A stretch of DNA of 64,000 nucleotides from Bifidobacterium eulemuris (GCF_014898155.1 NZ_CP062938.1:2666001-2730000); one strand, 5' to 3'. Positions 1 to 9,513 are shown, numbered from the stretch's first letter. Numbers and translations are program-made. Notes: generated from the sequence alone by a model not told the origin.

Positions 1-2
1 CG

Positions 3-86
3 GACCGCGATGTCGTGCGCGCGGCCGTCGTCGTGGTGCGGCGACGCGGAAGCGAATGGGATTTCGTCCGACCGGCGGTGATATGA
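3..86 (+). CDS. possible 3' end of an upstream gene (partial)
   Basis: An open frame enters from the window edge and ends at TGA 84-86. It would encode about 27 residues rich in Val, Arg and Ala, ending in VRPAVI. It could be the tail of the gene upstream of ileS, but it is too short to assign to a family and random open frames of this length are common at this GC content. Its stop overlaps the proposed promoter of the ileS leader. Confidence 0.2.
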   Translation, partial: DRDVVRAAVVVVRRRGSEWDFVRPAVI

Positions 87-87
87 T
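79..87 (+). promoter_or_regulatory. extended -10 promoter for the ileS leader
   Basis: TGATATGAT is an extended -10 element (TGn followed by TATGAT). No good -35 box lies 17 bp upstream, which fits an extended -10 promoter. Transcription would begin near position 94, just before the T-box stem I region. This is inferred from sequence only. Confidence 0.45.
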
Positions 88-94
88 AGGCGGC

Positions 95-394
95 GTTGTG
101 ACGCGATGATCCGTTATCAGCGGGGAGCGCTCGGAAGAACGGCCGCGATCGACGGTGCGAGGAATCGCATGGCGGGAACGGCTTATTAGACCCGACGGGA
201 CCGGCCCGACATAGCCGGACATGAAGCGGTCGCGCATCATCCGCCAAACACAGGCGGGCGGGCGTGGCAAGCGAGGTGGTACCGCGGTATGCCTCGGTCG
301 GCACGGCGTCCCGGCGCATGACGGGAGCGCAAGCCGGCCCGTCATCATCGTCCTCGTGAGGAAACCAACGAAGCATCTCACGAGGAGAACAGCG
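95..394 (+). promoter_or_regulatory. translational T-box riboswitch of ileS
   Basis: The conserved T-box TGGTACCGCG is at 277-286. Further downstream CCTCGTGAG (352-360) pairs perfectly with CTCACGAGG (377-385). This hairpin captures most of the ileS ribosome binding site (AGGAG, 383-387), so it acts as a Shine-Dalgarno sequestrator rather than a terminator. That is the class known from actinobacterial ileS leaders. Uncharged tRNA-Ile binding should stabilise the alternative fold and free the site. The Ile specifier is probably ATC 116-118, followed by a purine in a short stem I; this codon assignment is inference. A reading frame that runs open from 221 through the leader is not coding. Confidence 0.85.
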
Positions 395-3300
395 GTGAGC
401 GAGAACACCAACAGTGTGTATCCCAAGGCGGCGGTGAGCGACGAGACCAAGCGCGTCGCGCCGAACCCCAGCTTCCCCAATCTGGAGGAATCCGTCCTCA
501 AGTATTGGGACCAGGACGACACCTTCAACAAGTCCATCGAACGCAACCCTTCCGGCGACCACAGCCAGAACGAATTCGTCTTCTTCGACGGACCGCCCTT
601 CGCCAACGGTCTGCCGCACTACGGCCACCTGCTGACCGGCTACGCGAAGGACGTGATCCCGCGCTACCAGACCATGAAGGGCCGCAAGGTCAACCGCGTG
701 TTCGGCTGGGACACCCACGGCCTGCCCGCCGAGCTGGAGGCGCAGAAGGAGCTCGGCATCGACTCCGTGGACCAGATCCACGAGCTCGGCATCGACAAGT
801 TCAACGACGCCTGCCGCTCCTCGGTGCTCAAATACACCAACGAATGGCAGGATTACGTGCATCGCCAGGCCCGCTGGGTCGATTTCGAGCACGGATACAA
901 GACGCTCAACATCCCCTACATGGAGTCCGTGATGTGGGCGTTCAAGCAGCTCTACGACAAGGGTCTGGCCTATAAGGGCTACCGCGTGCTGCCGTACTGC
1001 CCCAAGGACCAGACGCCGCTGAGCGCGCACGAGCTGCGCATGGACGCCGACGTGTACCAGGACCGCCAGGACACCACCGTCTCCGTCGCCGTCAAGCTGC
1101 GCGACGAGGAGGACGCCTACGCCGTCTTCTGGACCACCACGCCCTGGACCGTGCCCACCAACTTCGCCATCGTCGTCGGCGCCGACATCGACTATGTCGA
1201 GGTGCGCCCCACCGAAGGCAAATTCGCCGGCAAGAAGTTTTACCTCGGCAAGCCCCTGCTCGCCTCCTACGCGAAGGAGCTCGGCGAGGACTACGAGATC
1301 GTGCGCGAGCTCAAGGGCGCCGAGATGGAAGGCTGGCGTTACTGGCCGGTGTTCCCGTACTTCGCCGGCGACGATGCGCTCGCCGAAGACGGCACCCCCG
1401 GCCCGAACGCCTATCAGATCTTCACCGCCGACTACGTCGACACCAATGAGGGCACCGGCCTCGTGCACCAGGCGCCCTACGGCGAGGACGATATGAACAC
1501 GCTCAACGCGCACGGCATCAAAAGCGTGGACGTGCTTGACGAAGGCTGCCATTTCAACGCGCTGTGCCCCGACTACGAGGGCCAGTACGTGTTCGACGCG
1601 AACCTGCCGATCCTGCGCAACCTGCGCGCCGGCGACGGTCCGCTCGCCCGCATGGGCGAGGACCAGCGGGCGATCCTCTTCCAGGAGAAGAGCTACGTGC
1701 ACTCCTATCCGCACTGCTGGCGTTGCGCCACCCCGCTGATCTACAAACCGGTCTCCAGCTGGTTCGTCTCCGTGACCAAGATCAAGGACCGTCTGCTCGA
1801 ACTCAACCAGGAGATCAACTGGATTCCGGACAACGTCAAGGACGGCCAGTTCGGCAAGTGGCTCGCCAACGCGCGCGACTGGTCCATCTCCCGCAACCGC
1901 TTCTGGGGCAGCCCGATCCCGGTGTGGGTGAGCGACGATCCGAAGTATCCGCGCGTCGACGTGTACGGTTCGCTGGAGGAGCTCAAGGCCGACTTCGGCG
2001 ACTATCCGCGCGACGACAAGGGCGAGGTCAACATGCACCGCCCGTGGATCGACAACCTGACCCGCGTCAACCCTGACGATCCGACCGGCAAGAGCCGCAT
2101 GCACCGCATCACCGACGTGCTCGACTGCTGGTTCGAATCCGGCTCCATGTCGTTCGCCCAGTTCCATTACCCGTTCGAGAACAAGGAGTTCTTCGAACAG
2201 CACTTCCCGTGCGACTACATCGTCGAATACATCGGCCAGACCCGCGGCTGGTTCTACACGCTGCACATCATGGCCACCGCCCTGTTCGACAAGCCCGCGT
2301 TCAAGAACGTGATCTGCCACGGCATCGTGCTCGGCTCCGACGGCCAGAAGATGTCGAAGCATCTGCGCAACTATCCGGACGTGAACGGCGTGTTCAACGA
2401 CTTCGGCTCCGACGCGATGCGCTGGTTCCTCATGTCCTCGCCGATCCTGCGCGGCGGCAACCTCATCGTCACCGCCGAAGGCATCCGCGACACCGTGCGC
2501 CAGGTCATGCTGCCCGTGTGGAGCTCGTACTACTTCTTCACGCTGTACGCCAACGCGGCCAACGGCGGCAAGGGCTTCGACGCCCGCACGCTGCGCGCCG
2601 ACGAGGTGGCCGCCCTGCCCGAGATGGACCGCTACCTGCTGGCCCGCACCCGCATGCTGCTCGAGCGCGCGACCTCCTCGCTGGACGAGTTCGCGATCTC
2701 CGACGCGTGTGATGCGGTGAGCGACTTCATCGACGTGCTCACCAACTGGTACATCCGCAACACGCGCGACCGCTTCTGGAACGAGGACGAGAACGCGTTC
2801 AACACGCTGTACACCGTGCTCGAGGCGTTCATGCGCGTGCTCGCGCCGCTCGCTCCGATGGAGGCCGAGGCCGTGTGGCGCGGCCTGACCGGCGGTGAAT
2901 CCGTGCATCTGGCCGACTGGCCGGCGTTGGTCGACGAGACCGGTGCCGCGACCGAGCTGGGTCAAGTGCTGGTGGCCGATGACGCGCTCGTCGCGGCCAT
3001 GGAGAAGGTGCGCGAGGTCGTCTCCGGCACTCTGTCCCTGCGTAAGGCCGAGCAGATCCGCGTGCGTCAGCCGCTGTCCAAGCTCACCGTCGTGGTGGCC
3101 GATCCGACCGCCGTCGCCGCGTATGAGGAGATTCTGAAGTCCGAGCTCAACGTCAAGTTCGTCGCGCTTTCCACACTGGAGGACGCCGGCGAGCATGGAC
3201 TCAAGATCGTCAACGAGCTGCGTGTGAATGCGCGCGCCGCCGGACCTCGCTTGGGCAAGCAGGTGCAGTTCGCGATCAAGGCTTCCAAGTCCGGCGCATG

Positions 3301-3715
3301 GCATGTGGATGACTCCGGCGCTCCCGTGGTGGAGACCCCGAACGGTGAGATCGCGCTGGTCGAAGGCGAGTACGAGCTGATCAACCGCGTGGAGCAGGAG
3401 AACGCGGACGCCGATGCGGCTTCCGTCTCCGCGGCTCTGCCGACCGGCGGCTTCGTGATTCTCGACACCGCGCTGACCGACGATCTGGTGGCCGAAGGCT
3501 ACGCGCGCGACGCGATCCGCTCTGTGCAGGACGCCCGCAAGGCCGCCGGTCTCGACATCTCCGACCGTATCGCGCTGACGTTGACCGTGCCGACGGCCGA
3601 CGCGGCCAAGGCCGAACAGTTCAAGGACCTCATCGCCGGTGAGACGCTGGCCACCTCCCTTGAGATCAAGGCCGAGGATGTGAAGGAGCTTGGCGTTCAG
3701 GTTGTCAAGGCCTGA
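395..3715 (+). CDS. ileS: isoleucyl-tRNA synthetase
   Basis: This class I synthetase charges tRNA-Ile with isoleucine in the cytoplasm. From GTG 395 the product is about 1106 residues, as expected for IleS. The HIGH-type signature reads PHYGH near residues 74-78 and the KMSKS-type loop reads KMSKH near 651. The editing domain lies between, and an anticodon-binding domain follows. HYGH plus KMSK-x-L-x-NYP is the eukaryote-like (type 2) IleS pattern associated with low mupirocin sensitivity, which fits the known natural resistance of bifidobacteria. GTG 395 is chosen over upstream in-frame starts because AGGAG (383-387) sits just before it and the upstream frame is T-box leader. A rho-independent-like hairpin follows the gene. 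Confidence 0.97.
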   Translation: MSENTNSVYPKAAVSDETKRVAPNPSFPNLEESVLKYWDQDDTFNKSIERNPSGDHSQNEFVFFDGPPFANGLPHYGHLLTGYAKDVIPRYQTMKGRKVNRVFGWDTHGLPAELEAQKELGIDSVDQIHELGIDKFNDACRSSVLKYTNEWQDYVHRQARWVDFEHGYKTLNIPYMESVMWAFKQLYDKGLAYKGYRVLPYCPKDQTPLSAHELRMDADVYQDRQDTTVSVAVKLRDEEDAYAVFWTTTPWTVPTNFAIVVGADIDYVEVRPTEGKFAGKKFYLGKPLLASYAKELGEDYEIVRELKGAEMEGWRYWPVFPYFAGDDALAEDGTPGPNAYQIFTADYVDTNEGTGLVHQAPYGEDDMNTLNAHGIKSVDVLDEGCHFNALCPDYEGQYVFDANLPILRNLRAGDGPLARMGEDQRAILFQEKSYVHSYPHCWRCATPLIYKPVSSWFVSVTKIKDRLLELNQEINWIPDNVKDGQFGKWLANARDWSISRNRFWGSPIPVWVSDDPKYPRVDVYGSLEELKADFGDYPRDDKGEVNMHRPWIDNLTRVNPDDPTGKSRMHRITDVLDCWFESGSMSFAQFHYPFENKEFFEQHFPCDYIVEYIGQTRGWFYTLHIMATALFDKPAFKNVICHGIVLGSDGQKMSKHLRNYPDVNGVFNDFGSDAMRWFLMSSPILRGGNLIVTAEGIRDTVRQVMLPVWSSYYFFTLYANAANGGKGFDARTLRADEVAALPEMDRYLLARTRMLLERATSSLDEFAISDACDAVSDFIDVLTNWYIRNTRDRFWNEDENAFNTLYTVLEAFMRVLAPLAPMEAEAVWRGLTGGESVHLADWPALVDETGAATELGQVLVADDALVAAMEKVREVVSGTLSLRKAEQIRVRQPLSKLTVVVADPTAVAAYEEILKSELNVKFVALSTLEDAGEHGLKIVNELRVNARAAGPRLGKQVQFAIKASKSGAWHVDDSGAPVVETPNGEIALVEGEYELINRVEQENADADAASVSAALPTGGFVILDTALTDDLVAEGYARDAIRSVQDARKAAGLDISDRIALTLTVPTADAAKAEQFKDLIAGETLATSLEIKAEDVKELGVQVVKA

Positions 3716-3725
3716 TTGACGGCTT

Positions 3726-3758
3726 CGCACGGGCATCGCGAACAATGATGCCCGTGCG
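3726..3758 (+). terminator. hairpin after ileS
   Basis: CGCACGGGCATC (3726-3737) and GATGCCCGTGCG (3747-3758) form a perfect 12-bp stem with a 9-nt loop. No T-run follows, so alone it may be an mRNA 3'-end stabiliser. It is backed by a second, more classical terminator downstream. Confidence 0.6.
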
Positions 3759-3790
3759 AGGAAACCGCACACGAAAGCACATTTCGTACA

Positions 3791-3846
3791 GGCTGGGATT
3801 CGTTGGAATTTCAACGAATCCCAGCCGTTTCTGTTCGTTTGTTCCC
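3791..3846 (+). terminator. rho-independent terminator
   Basis: GGCTGGGATTCGTTG (3791-3805) pairs over 15 bp with CAACGAATCCCAGCC (3812-3826). A T-rich tail (GTTTCTGTTCGTTTG) follows. It separates ileS from the downstream GTPase gene. Confidence 0.85.
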
Positions 3847-3902
3847 CATAAAAGGGTCGCACGGACGGATTCTGGGAGTCGCCGCGTGCGAAGGGGGTTC
3901 CG

Positions 3903-6131
3903 ATGAAACACATCGTCGCGGGGCTGCTGGCCCATGTGGACGCGGGGAAAACCACCCTGTCCGAAGCGTTGCTCTACCGCACGGGCGAAATCCGCAAACT
4001 CGGTCGCGTGGACCACGGCGACGCCTTCCTCGACACCGAATCGTTGGAGAAGCAGCGCGGCATCACCATCCACGCGCATCAGACCAAAGTCGTCCACGAC
4101 GATCTTGAGCTCACTCTGCTGGATACGCCGGGGCACGTCGATTTCGCGGCCGAAACCGAACGCGTATTGCGTGTGCTCGATTATGCAATCCTCGTCGTCT
4201 CCGGTACCGACGGCGTGCAGGGGCACACGGAAACGCTGTGGCGACTGCTGGCGCAATACCATGTGCCGACGTTCGTTTTCGTCAATAAGATGGATTCCTC
4301 AGGTGCCGACCGCGAGACGACGCTCGCCCAACTGCATCGCCGTTGCTCCGACGCATGTCTGCCGCTGACGGCCGGAATGTTCGGCGGAGCGGAATCCTCC
4401 GGCTCGGCTGGACAAGACGACGAGTCTTCCGTCGCGCTGCTCGAATCCATCGCCGAACAGGACGAACTCGCATTGGACGAGTTTCTGGAGACCGGCGGAA
4501 TCTCATTGGGCCGCATCCAAACCATGATCGCCGAACGCAGACTGTTCCCCGTCTTCTTCGGATCCGCGCTGAAACTCGACGGCATCGACGAATTCATGAC
4601 GGGACTGTCGCGGTTCGCCCGCGAACCTCAATGGCCGGCCGAATTCGGAGCGCGGGTGTTCAAAATCGCCCACGACCAGCAGCACAACCGCCTGACGTGG
4701 CTGCGGGTGACCGGCGGCACGCTGAAAGCCAAGGCGATGCTGAGTCCCGCGACGGTCGCTTCGGCGGCATCGCCCCAATCAGCCAGTGGACAGCCTGATG
4801 GGGGAGTGGCCGCGCAAGACGAACGCTGGCATGAGAAAGTCGACCAACTGCGCGTCTACAACGGCGCGAAATTCGACATCGCGACGGAACTGCCCGCCGG
4901 TTCCATCTGCGCTGCGACAGGCCTGACCCAAACATTCCCCGGCGAGGGACTTGGCTTCGAGAGCGATGCCGAATCGCCCGCATTGCAACCGGTGCTCACC
5001 TACACCGTCCTGCCTCCCGGCATGAAACCCGATACGGAGACAACGTCGCGACGACCGGCCAAGCCATCCGCATCCGAATCCTCGGACGAAAAAAGCGATT
5101 CGGATGGCGCGGGCAAAACCGAGGAAGCGGCCGAATCGCAAGCCGACGCCGCACAGCGCAAGGCCGCGCCGAAGCCGGCGTTCGATGATCTGACGCTGCA
5201 CAAACTTCTGGGCGCGCTTCGCGAACTTGAGGATGAGGAACCCCTGCTGCACGTCGCGTGGGTGGAGCGGCTGCAGGAGATCCACGTGCAGCTGATGGGC
5301 GCCGTGCAGTTGGAGATCATCCAACAGACCCTGCATGACCGGTTCGGTCTGGACGTGGCGTTCGGTCCGGGCGGCATCCTCTACCGCGAGACCGTCACCG
5401 AAACGGCGGAAGGCGTGGGGCATTTCGAGCCGCTGCGTCATTACGCCGAAGCGCATATCCTATTGGAGCCGGGGGAGCCGGGTGGCGGCGTGAGCGTCGC
5501 CAGCACGGTGAGCGAGAACGAACTCGACCGCAACTGGCAACGGCTCATCATGACGCATATGCGCGAAAAGGAGCATCTGGGTGTGCTCACCGGCTCGCCG
5601 CTGACGGATGTGAGGATGACGCTGGTCGCCGGACGCGCCCATCTCAAGCACACGGAAGGCGGCGACTTTCGCCAGGCCACCTATCGTGCGATCCGGCAGG
5701 GGCTGATGCGGCTCAAGGAGCGCGGCGCATGCCGCGTGATGGAGCCGTGGTACCGTTTCCGCTTGGAGATGCCGGGGGAGATGGTTGGGCGCGCCATGTC
5801 GGATATTCAACGCATGGCCGGCTCGTTCGAACCGCCGATGATGGATGCCGACTACGCGTTGCTGGTGGGGGAGTGCCCCGTCTCGGAAATGCGCGACTAT
5901 GCGATGGAGGTGCACTCATATACGCACGGCCGCGGCCGTCTGAGCTGCGTCTTCGCCGGATACCGCCCCTGCCACGACGAGGAGCGTGTGGTCGCGCAAT
6001 CCGCCTATGATCCCGAATCCGACCTTGAGAACACCCCGGACTCGGTGTTCTGCGCGCACGGTGCCGGCTACCCCGTCAAATGGTACAAAGTCCCCGACTT
6101 CATGCACCTTGACTGGTCGGTGGAATCGTAA
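3903..6131 (+). CDS. TetM/EF-G-like translational GTPase
   Basis: 742 residues of the ribosomal-protection/EF-G-like GTPase family. GTPase motifs are clear: G1 AHVDAGKTT (about 10-18), switch RGITI, G3 DTPGHVDF, G4 NKMD and GSAL. EF-G-like domains follow, ending in a YTHGRGRLSCVF segment like the C-terminal region of TetM/TetW. A charged, low-complexity insert rich in Ser, Glu and Lys (about residues 376-430) makes it roughly 100 residues longer than acquired Tet proteins. Base composition matches its neighbours and no mobile genes flank it, so it looks like a resident chromosomal factor. Whether it confers tetracycline resistance cannot be told from sequence. It is a single-gene unit after two terminators; no strong ribosome binding site is obvious before ATG 3903. 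Confidence 0.85.
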   Translation: MKHIVAGLLAHVDAGKTTLSEALLYRTGEIRKLGRVDHGDAFLDTESLEKQRGITIHAHQTKVVHDDLELTLLDTPGHVDFAAETERVLRVLDYAILVVSGTDGVQGHTETLWRLLAQYHVPTFVFVNKMDSSGADRETTLAQLHRRCSDACLPLTAGMFGGAESSGSAGQDDESSVALLESIAEQDELALDEFLETGGISLGRIQTMIAERRLFPVFFGSALKLDGIDEFMTGLSRFAREPQWPAEFGARVFKIAHDQQHNRLTWLRVTGGTLKAKAMLSPATVASAASPQSASGQPDGGVAAQDERWHEKVDQLRVYNGAKFDIATELPAGSICAATGLTQTFPGEGLGFESDAESPALQPVLTYTVLPPGMKPDTETTSRRPAKPSASESSDEKSDSDGAGKTEEAAESQADAAQRKAAPKPAFDDLTLHKLLGALRELEDEEPLLHVAWVERLQEIHVQLMGAVQLEIIQQTLHDRFGLDVAFGPGGILYRETVTETAEGVGHFEPLRHYAEAHILLEPGEPGGGVSVASTVSENELDRNWQRLIMTHMREKEHLGVLTGSPLTDVRMTLVAGRAHLKHTEGGDFRQATYRAIRQGLMRLKERGACRVMEPWYRFRLEMPGEMVGRAMSDIQRMAGSFEPPMMDADYALLVGECPVSEMRDYAMEVHSYTHGRGRLSCVFAGYRPCHDEERVVAQSAYDPESDLENTPDSVFCAHGAGYPVKWYKVPDFMHLDWSVES

Positions 6132-6158
6132 GCGCATTCCCAACGAATATCGGCGCTC

Positions 6159-7187
6159 CTATGCGCCCAATCCCGTTTTGAGGAATGCGTTTCGATACTG
6201 TTTGGGGGTCAGCGAGAACCGCTTCTGGAAAATCTTATGGAAGTAGCTGGGGCTTTTGAACCCCACAAGTCGGGTGATTTCGGCGATGGTGAGCTCCGAT
6301 TGCGTCAAAGCCGTGGCCGCCTCATTGAGACGTGTTTCATTGATAAGAGTTCCGAGGGTTTTCCCGCTGTGCGATTTGCTGTAACGGGAGAGATATCCGA
6401 TGCTGTATCCCAGTTGATGCGCGATGGATTCAATGGAGATATGCACGAGATCTCGATCGATGATTTGTTGGATGGATGCGATGAGCGGGTCCGCGTGGAC
6501 GCGCTCATCCAACGCCTGGCTGAGATAGTGAACGCATTCCAATAGATTGCCGACAACCGCGTAATGCACCGAATGCTCGGAGGAGCCGTATTCGACGATA
6601 AGACGATTGATGGCTGATTCCAGAGAAGGGCTCTTGTCCGGTCCGATGGCGATATAGGGTATATCGCTCAATGAAGAGGCCCACTGGTGGAAGGCTTCAT
6701 CATGGGAATGTGGTGCGAGCGCCTGCATTCGACTGATGATGGTCGTGGAGATGAGCATGTCTATTTCAACGGGGGTTGGTTGGGAGTCTCCTCCGACGGG
6801 GGAGATCAGATGTTTCGCTCCCGGTTGGATGGCTATGGTTCCGCCTGCCCGCACGACTTCCGTCCGTCCCTCGATCCAGAGCATGACGCTGCCTTTGAGC
6901 ACATGCGTGACTTCAACGTAGTCGTGAAAATGGGGTTTTGACCGATGCTCAAGTTCGTGCGCGATGATGCCGAACCCATCGTCGGTCGATATATGTTCGA
7001 CCGCTTGGGAAACGTCTTGGAAGGATGTGAGTTCGATGCGCCGATGGGCGACGTCAATGTTGTCGTGGGATATATCGGCGCTTTGAAAATCCACGTACTT
7101 GATGAGGTCGTCGGGGTTCCGCTGCAGGACGTCGCCTATGTCCAGGTGGGGCAATGCGTGCGAACGTCTATCTTTCATAAAGGTCAT
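6159..7187 (-). CDS. AraC-family transcriptional regulator
   Basis: About 342 residues. An N-terminal cupin-like sensor domain contains a HFHDYVEVTHVLKG segment. A C-terminal AraC double helix-turn-helix follows, with ESIAHQLGYSIGYLSRYSK and LVGFKSPSYFHKIFQKRF. It is divergent from the MFS transporter and GH43-like genes, so it most likely controls them in response to a sugar; the ligand is not known. The start is uncertain: in-frame ATGs at 7187 (MTF) and 7178 (MKD) are possible, earlier ATGs exist up to 7250, and none has a strong ribosome binding site. Confidence 0.85.
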   Translation of the reverse strand: MTFMKDRRSHALPHLDIGDVLQRNPDDLIKYVDFQSADISHDNIDVAHRRIELTSFQDVSQAVEHISTDDGFGIIAHELEHRSKPHFHDYVEVTHVLKGSVMLWIEGRTEVVRAGGTIAIQPGAKHLISPVGGDSQPTPVEIDMLISTTIISRMQALAPHSHDEAFHQWASSLSDIPYIAIGPDKSPSLESAINRLIVEYGSSEHSVHYAVVGNLLECVHYLSQALDERVHADPLIASIQQIIDRDLVHISIESIAHQLGYSIGYLSRYSKSHSGKTLGTLINETRLNEAATALTQSELTIAEITRLVGFKSPSYFHKIFQKRFSLTPKQYRNAFLKTGLGA

Positions 7188-7289
7188 TATTGAGCACACT
7201 GTGGTCATTATGCAAGATAAATGGCTTAATACAGTATGTCTTGACAGCAATGTCGCATCAAAAACAAGGTTGTTTTCGAGGAGAATAGT

Positions 7290-8462
7290 ATGCGTATCAC
7301 AAAACCGACAATAGGCATCCTGACATTGAGCATGATTTCATTGTCAGGAATATTCATCACTCCGGTGATCGGACTCGTGGCGGAGGCTTTCCCACAGGCC
7401 TCGTTGAGCAGCGTGCAGATGATTGTTTCCGTCTCCACGTTGACTGCTCTGGTCGGAGCTTGGTGCACGGGCAAACTCGTGCAGCTCTTTTCGCGCAAGA
7501 CCGTCGCATTGCTTGGCGTCGCCGGCGTTCTGGTGTTCGGATTCCTGCCGTTTATCGCGCATTCGAGTCTGAGCGTCGTTATCGCATTGTCCGGATGCCT
7601 GGGCGTGTGCTTGGGTCTCATCAACAATACGTTGCCGGCCTTCATCTCCGATCATTACGATGTGGAGCAACGGCAAGGAATGATGGGCAAGCAGGTCGCC
7701 TTCGCCAGCATCGGCGCGATGGTTTTCATCTACGCCGCCGGCATGCTGGGCACAATCGCTTGGTACTACGCCTATCTGGTGTACCTGTTCGCCGCGGTTG
7801 TCCTGCTGGTTTGCTGGTTCACCCTTCCCAAAGATGCGGTGGGCGAGGATGGAAGCCGAGACGAACGGAAATTCTCCATCGCGCAGGCGTTGACGCCTAG
7901 GGTCCTGTTCCTGCTCGTGGCTGGTTTCTTCTTCCTGATCGCCAATAACGCATACAGCAACAACCTCGCGCTTTTGGTCGCTCAGAACAATCTTGGCGAT
8001 AGCGGCACCGCCGGTCTCGCCACCACCATCGGCCAGTTGGGTGGTTTGATCGCCGGCCTGCTTATCGGACGGCTGGCGAAACGCATCACCAATCACCTGT
8101 TGATGCTTGGATTCGTCATCGAAGGCGTCGCCCTTCTTGTTGTCGGATTCGCTCCCAATCTGCTGGTCCTCGTCGTCGGATGCTTCTTCGTCGGCGCGGG
8201 ACTGAGCGTGTACTACGCTCAAGCTCCTTTCCTTATCACCGTGCTTGAGAAACCGTATCTGATCCCTCTTGGCATCGCCGCTATGACCACGGCGAACGCG
8301 CTCGGCGGTTTCGCCAGTCCGGTGGTGGTCAACGCCATCAACGGACTGTTCGGATCCACTGCCGCAGGAGCGATGTGCATTGGCGCCGCCATGGCTCTGA
8401 TCGTCGCCGTTGTCCTTGGCATGACGAACTACCAGAAGCATTGTCTGGATGCTGTTCGGTGA
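7290..8462 (+). CDS. MFS transporter, probably sugar uptake
   Basis: 390 residues with about 12 hydrophobic helices and a motif-A-like loop GKLVQLFSRK between helices 2 and 3, typical of the major facilitator superfamily. ATG 7290 follows a good AGGAG at about 7279. It is divergent from an AraC regulator and followed 38 bp later by a GH43-like enzyme. This suggests import of an arabinose- or xylose-containing oligosaccharide that the enzyme then cleaves. The substrate is inferred from context only. Confidence 0.85.
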   Translation: MRITKPTIGILTLSMISLSGIFITPVIGLVAEAFPQASLSSVQMIVSVSTLTALVGAWCTGKLVQLFSRKTVALLGVAGVLVFGFLPFIAHSSLSVVIALSGCLGVCLGLINNTLPAFISDHYDVEQRQGMMGKQVAFASIGAMVFIYAAGMLGTIAWYYAYLVYLFAAVVLLVCWFTLPKDAVGEDGSRDERKFSIAQALTPRVLFLLVAGFFFLIANNAYSNNLALLVAQNNLGDSGTAGLATTIGQLGGLIAGLLIGRLAKRITNHLLMLGFVIEGVALLVVGFAPNLLVLVVGCFFVGAGLSVYYAQAPFLITVLEKPYLIPLGIAAMTTANALGGFASPVVVNAINGLFGSTAAGAMCIGAAMALIVAVVLGMTNYQKHCLDAVR

Positions 8463-8500
8463 ATGGCGGCCCCGTTGGTATGAACAAGAAATGAGATGTG

Positions 8501-9376
8501 ATGATGAATCTTGAACAGATCAATATTCGCGACCCTTTCGTTATGGAATATGACGGAAGCTACTACATGTACGGAACCCGTACCGAAGGCGTTTGGGGCG
8601 AGATGGACGGATTCGATTGCTACGTCAGCGATGATTGCGTCCAATGGAACGGACCTGTTGAGGTTTTCCACAAGCCGGAAGGCTTTTGGGCGGAGCGTGC
8701 GTACTGGGCTCCGGAATGTTATCGCCGCAACGGCAAATTCTATCTGATCGCCACTTTGGCAGATGCCGAAGGCCGCAAATCGGTGAATGTGCTGGAATCG
8801 GAATCGCCCGTTGGTCCGTTCGTCTATCTGTCTCGCCTTACCGATCCGGCTCAGGCATGTATCGACGGCACGCTCTACGAAGAAGACGATAAGGTCTACC
8901 TCGTGTATTCGCATTCTCTTGAAGACGTGCCCGAGGGGAATATGGACGCGGTGGAGGTATCTTCCGATTTGACCTATGCCATTGGAAATCCATTCACCGT
9001 ATTTCAGGCATCCGACGCATCTTGGAGTGTGCCGGTACCATTCGCGAAAGCTGAATTCGGCATCGATGGACCGGCGTATTTCTCTGACGGGCCTTTCCTG
9101 GAGAAAACCGCGCAAGGAAAGCTGGTCATGCTGTGGTCCAGCTGGTCGGATCAGGGATATTCAGTCGGGCAGGCCGTGTCCTCAGACGGCAGCATTCGTG
9201 GGCGATGGACGCATGAGAACAGGCCTCTGATTGGTCAAGGCGGGCACGGAATGCTGTTCACCGGGCCTGACGGCAAACGCTACTTCGCGATGCATGCGCA
9301 GAATGGTCGCGAACCCGAGCATCCTCGGTTCCTTGAAGTCACGGAATCCGAGCGCGGGCTCGATGTGCGCATCTGA
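8501..9376 (+). CDS. glycoside hydrolase family 43-like protein
   Basis: About 291 residues with a single five-bladed beta-propeller pattern. IRDPFVMEYDGSYYMYGT at the N-terminus carries the conserved Asp of GH43/GH62-type enzymes. WAPECYRRNGKFYL, DGTLYEEDDKVYLVY, SDGPFLEK and GGHGMLF are further blade signatures. No signal peptide is present, so the enzyme is cytoplasmic and would act on imported oligosaccharides. GH43 members are mostly arabinofuranosidases and xylosidases, but the exact activity cannot be read from sequence. ATGATG at 8501 gives two adjacent possible starts. It lies in one unit with the upstream MFS gene. Confidence 0.8.
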   Translation: MMNLEQINIRDPFVMEYDGSYYMYGTRTEGVWGEMDGFDCYVSDDCVQWNGPVEVFHKPEGFWAERAYWAPECYRRNGKFYLIATLADAEGRKSVNVLESESPVGPFVYLSRLTDPAQACIDGTLYEEDDKVYLVYSHSLEDVPEGNMDAVEVSSDLTYAIGNPFTVFQASDASWSVPVPFAKAEFGIDGPAYFSDGPFLEKTAQGKLVMLWSSWSDQGYSVGQAVSSDGSIRGRWTHENRPLIGQGGHGMLFTGPDGKRYFAMHAQNGREPEHPRFLEVTESERGLDVRI

Positions 9377-9513
9377 CCTCCTGCTTTCAAGCGGCTCTCG
9401 GCTGTTCCTCCGTCCGAGAGCCGCTCGCCATGGTCGGGAATCGGTGATGCTTGGAATTCAGTCTGTATAGTCATCCTTCCCCATGATTGAGCTGCTGTGT
9501 GATGGTTATAACT

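Noticed and set aside
221..394. N-terminal extension of IleS by 58 residues
   Set aside because: The sequence holds the T-box and sequestrator hairpin, and the ribosome binding site lies just before GTG 395.
3903..6131. Acquired tetracycline-resistance gene on a mobile element
   Set aside because: No transposase, integrase or composition shift is visible around it, and the insert makes it unlike mobile tet genes.
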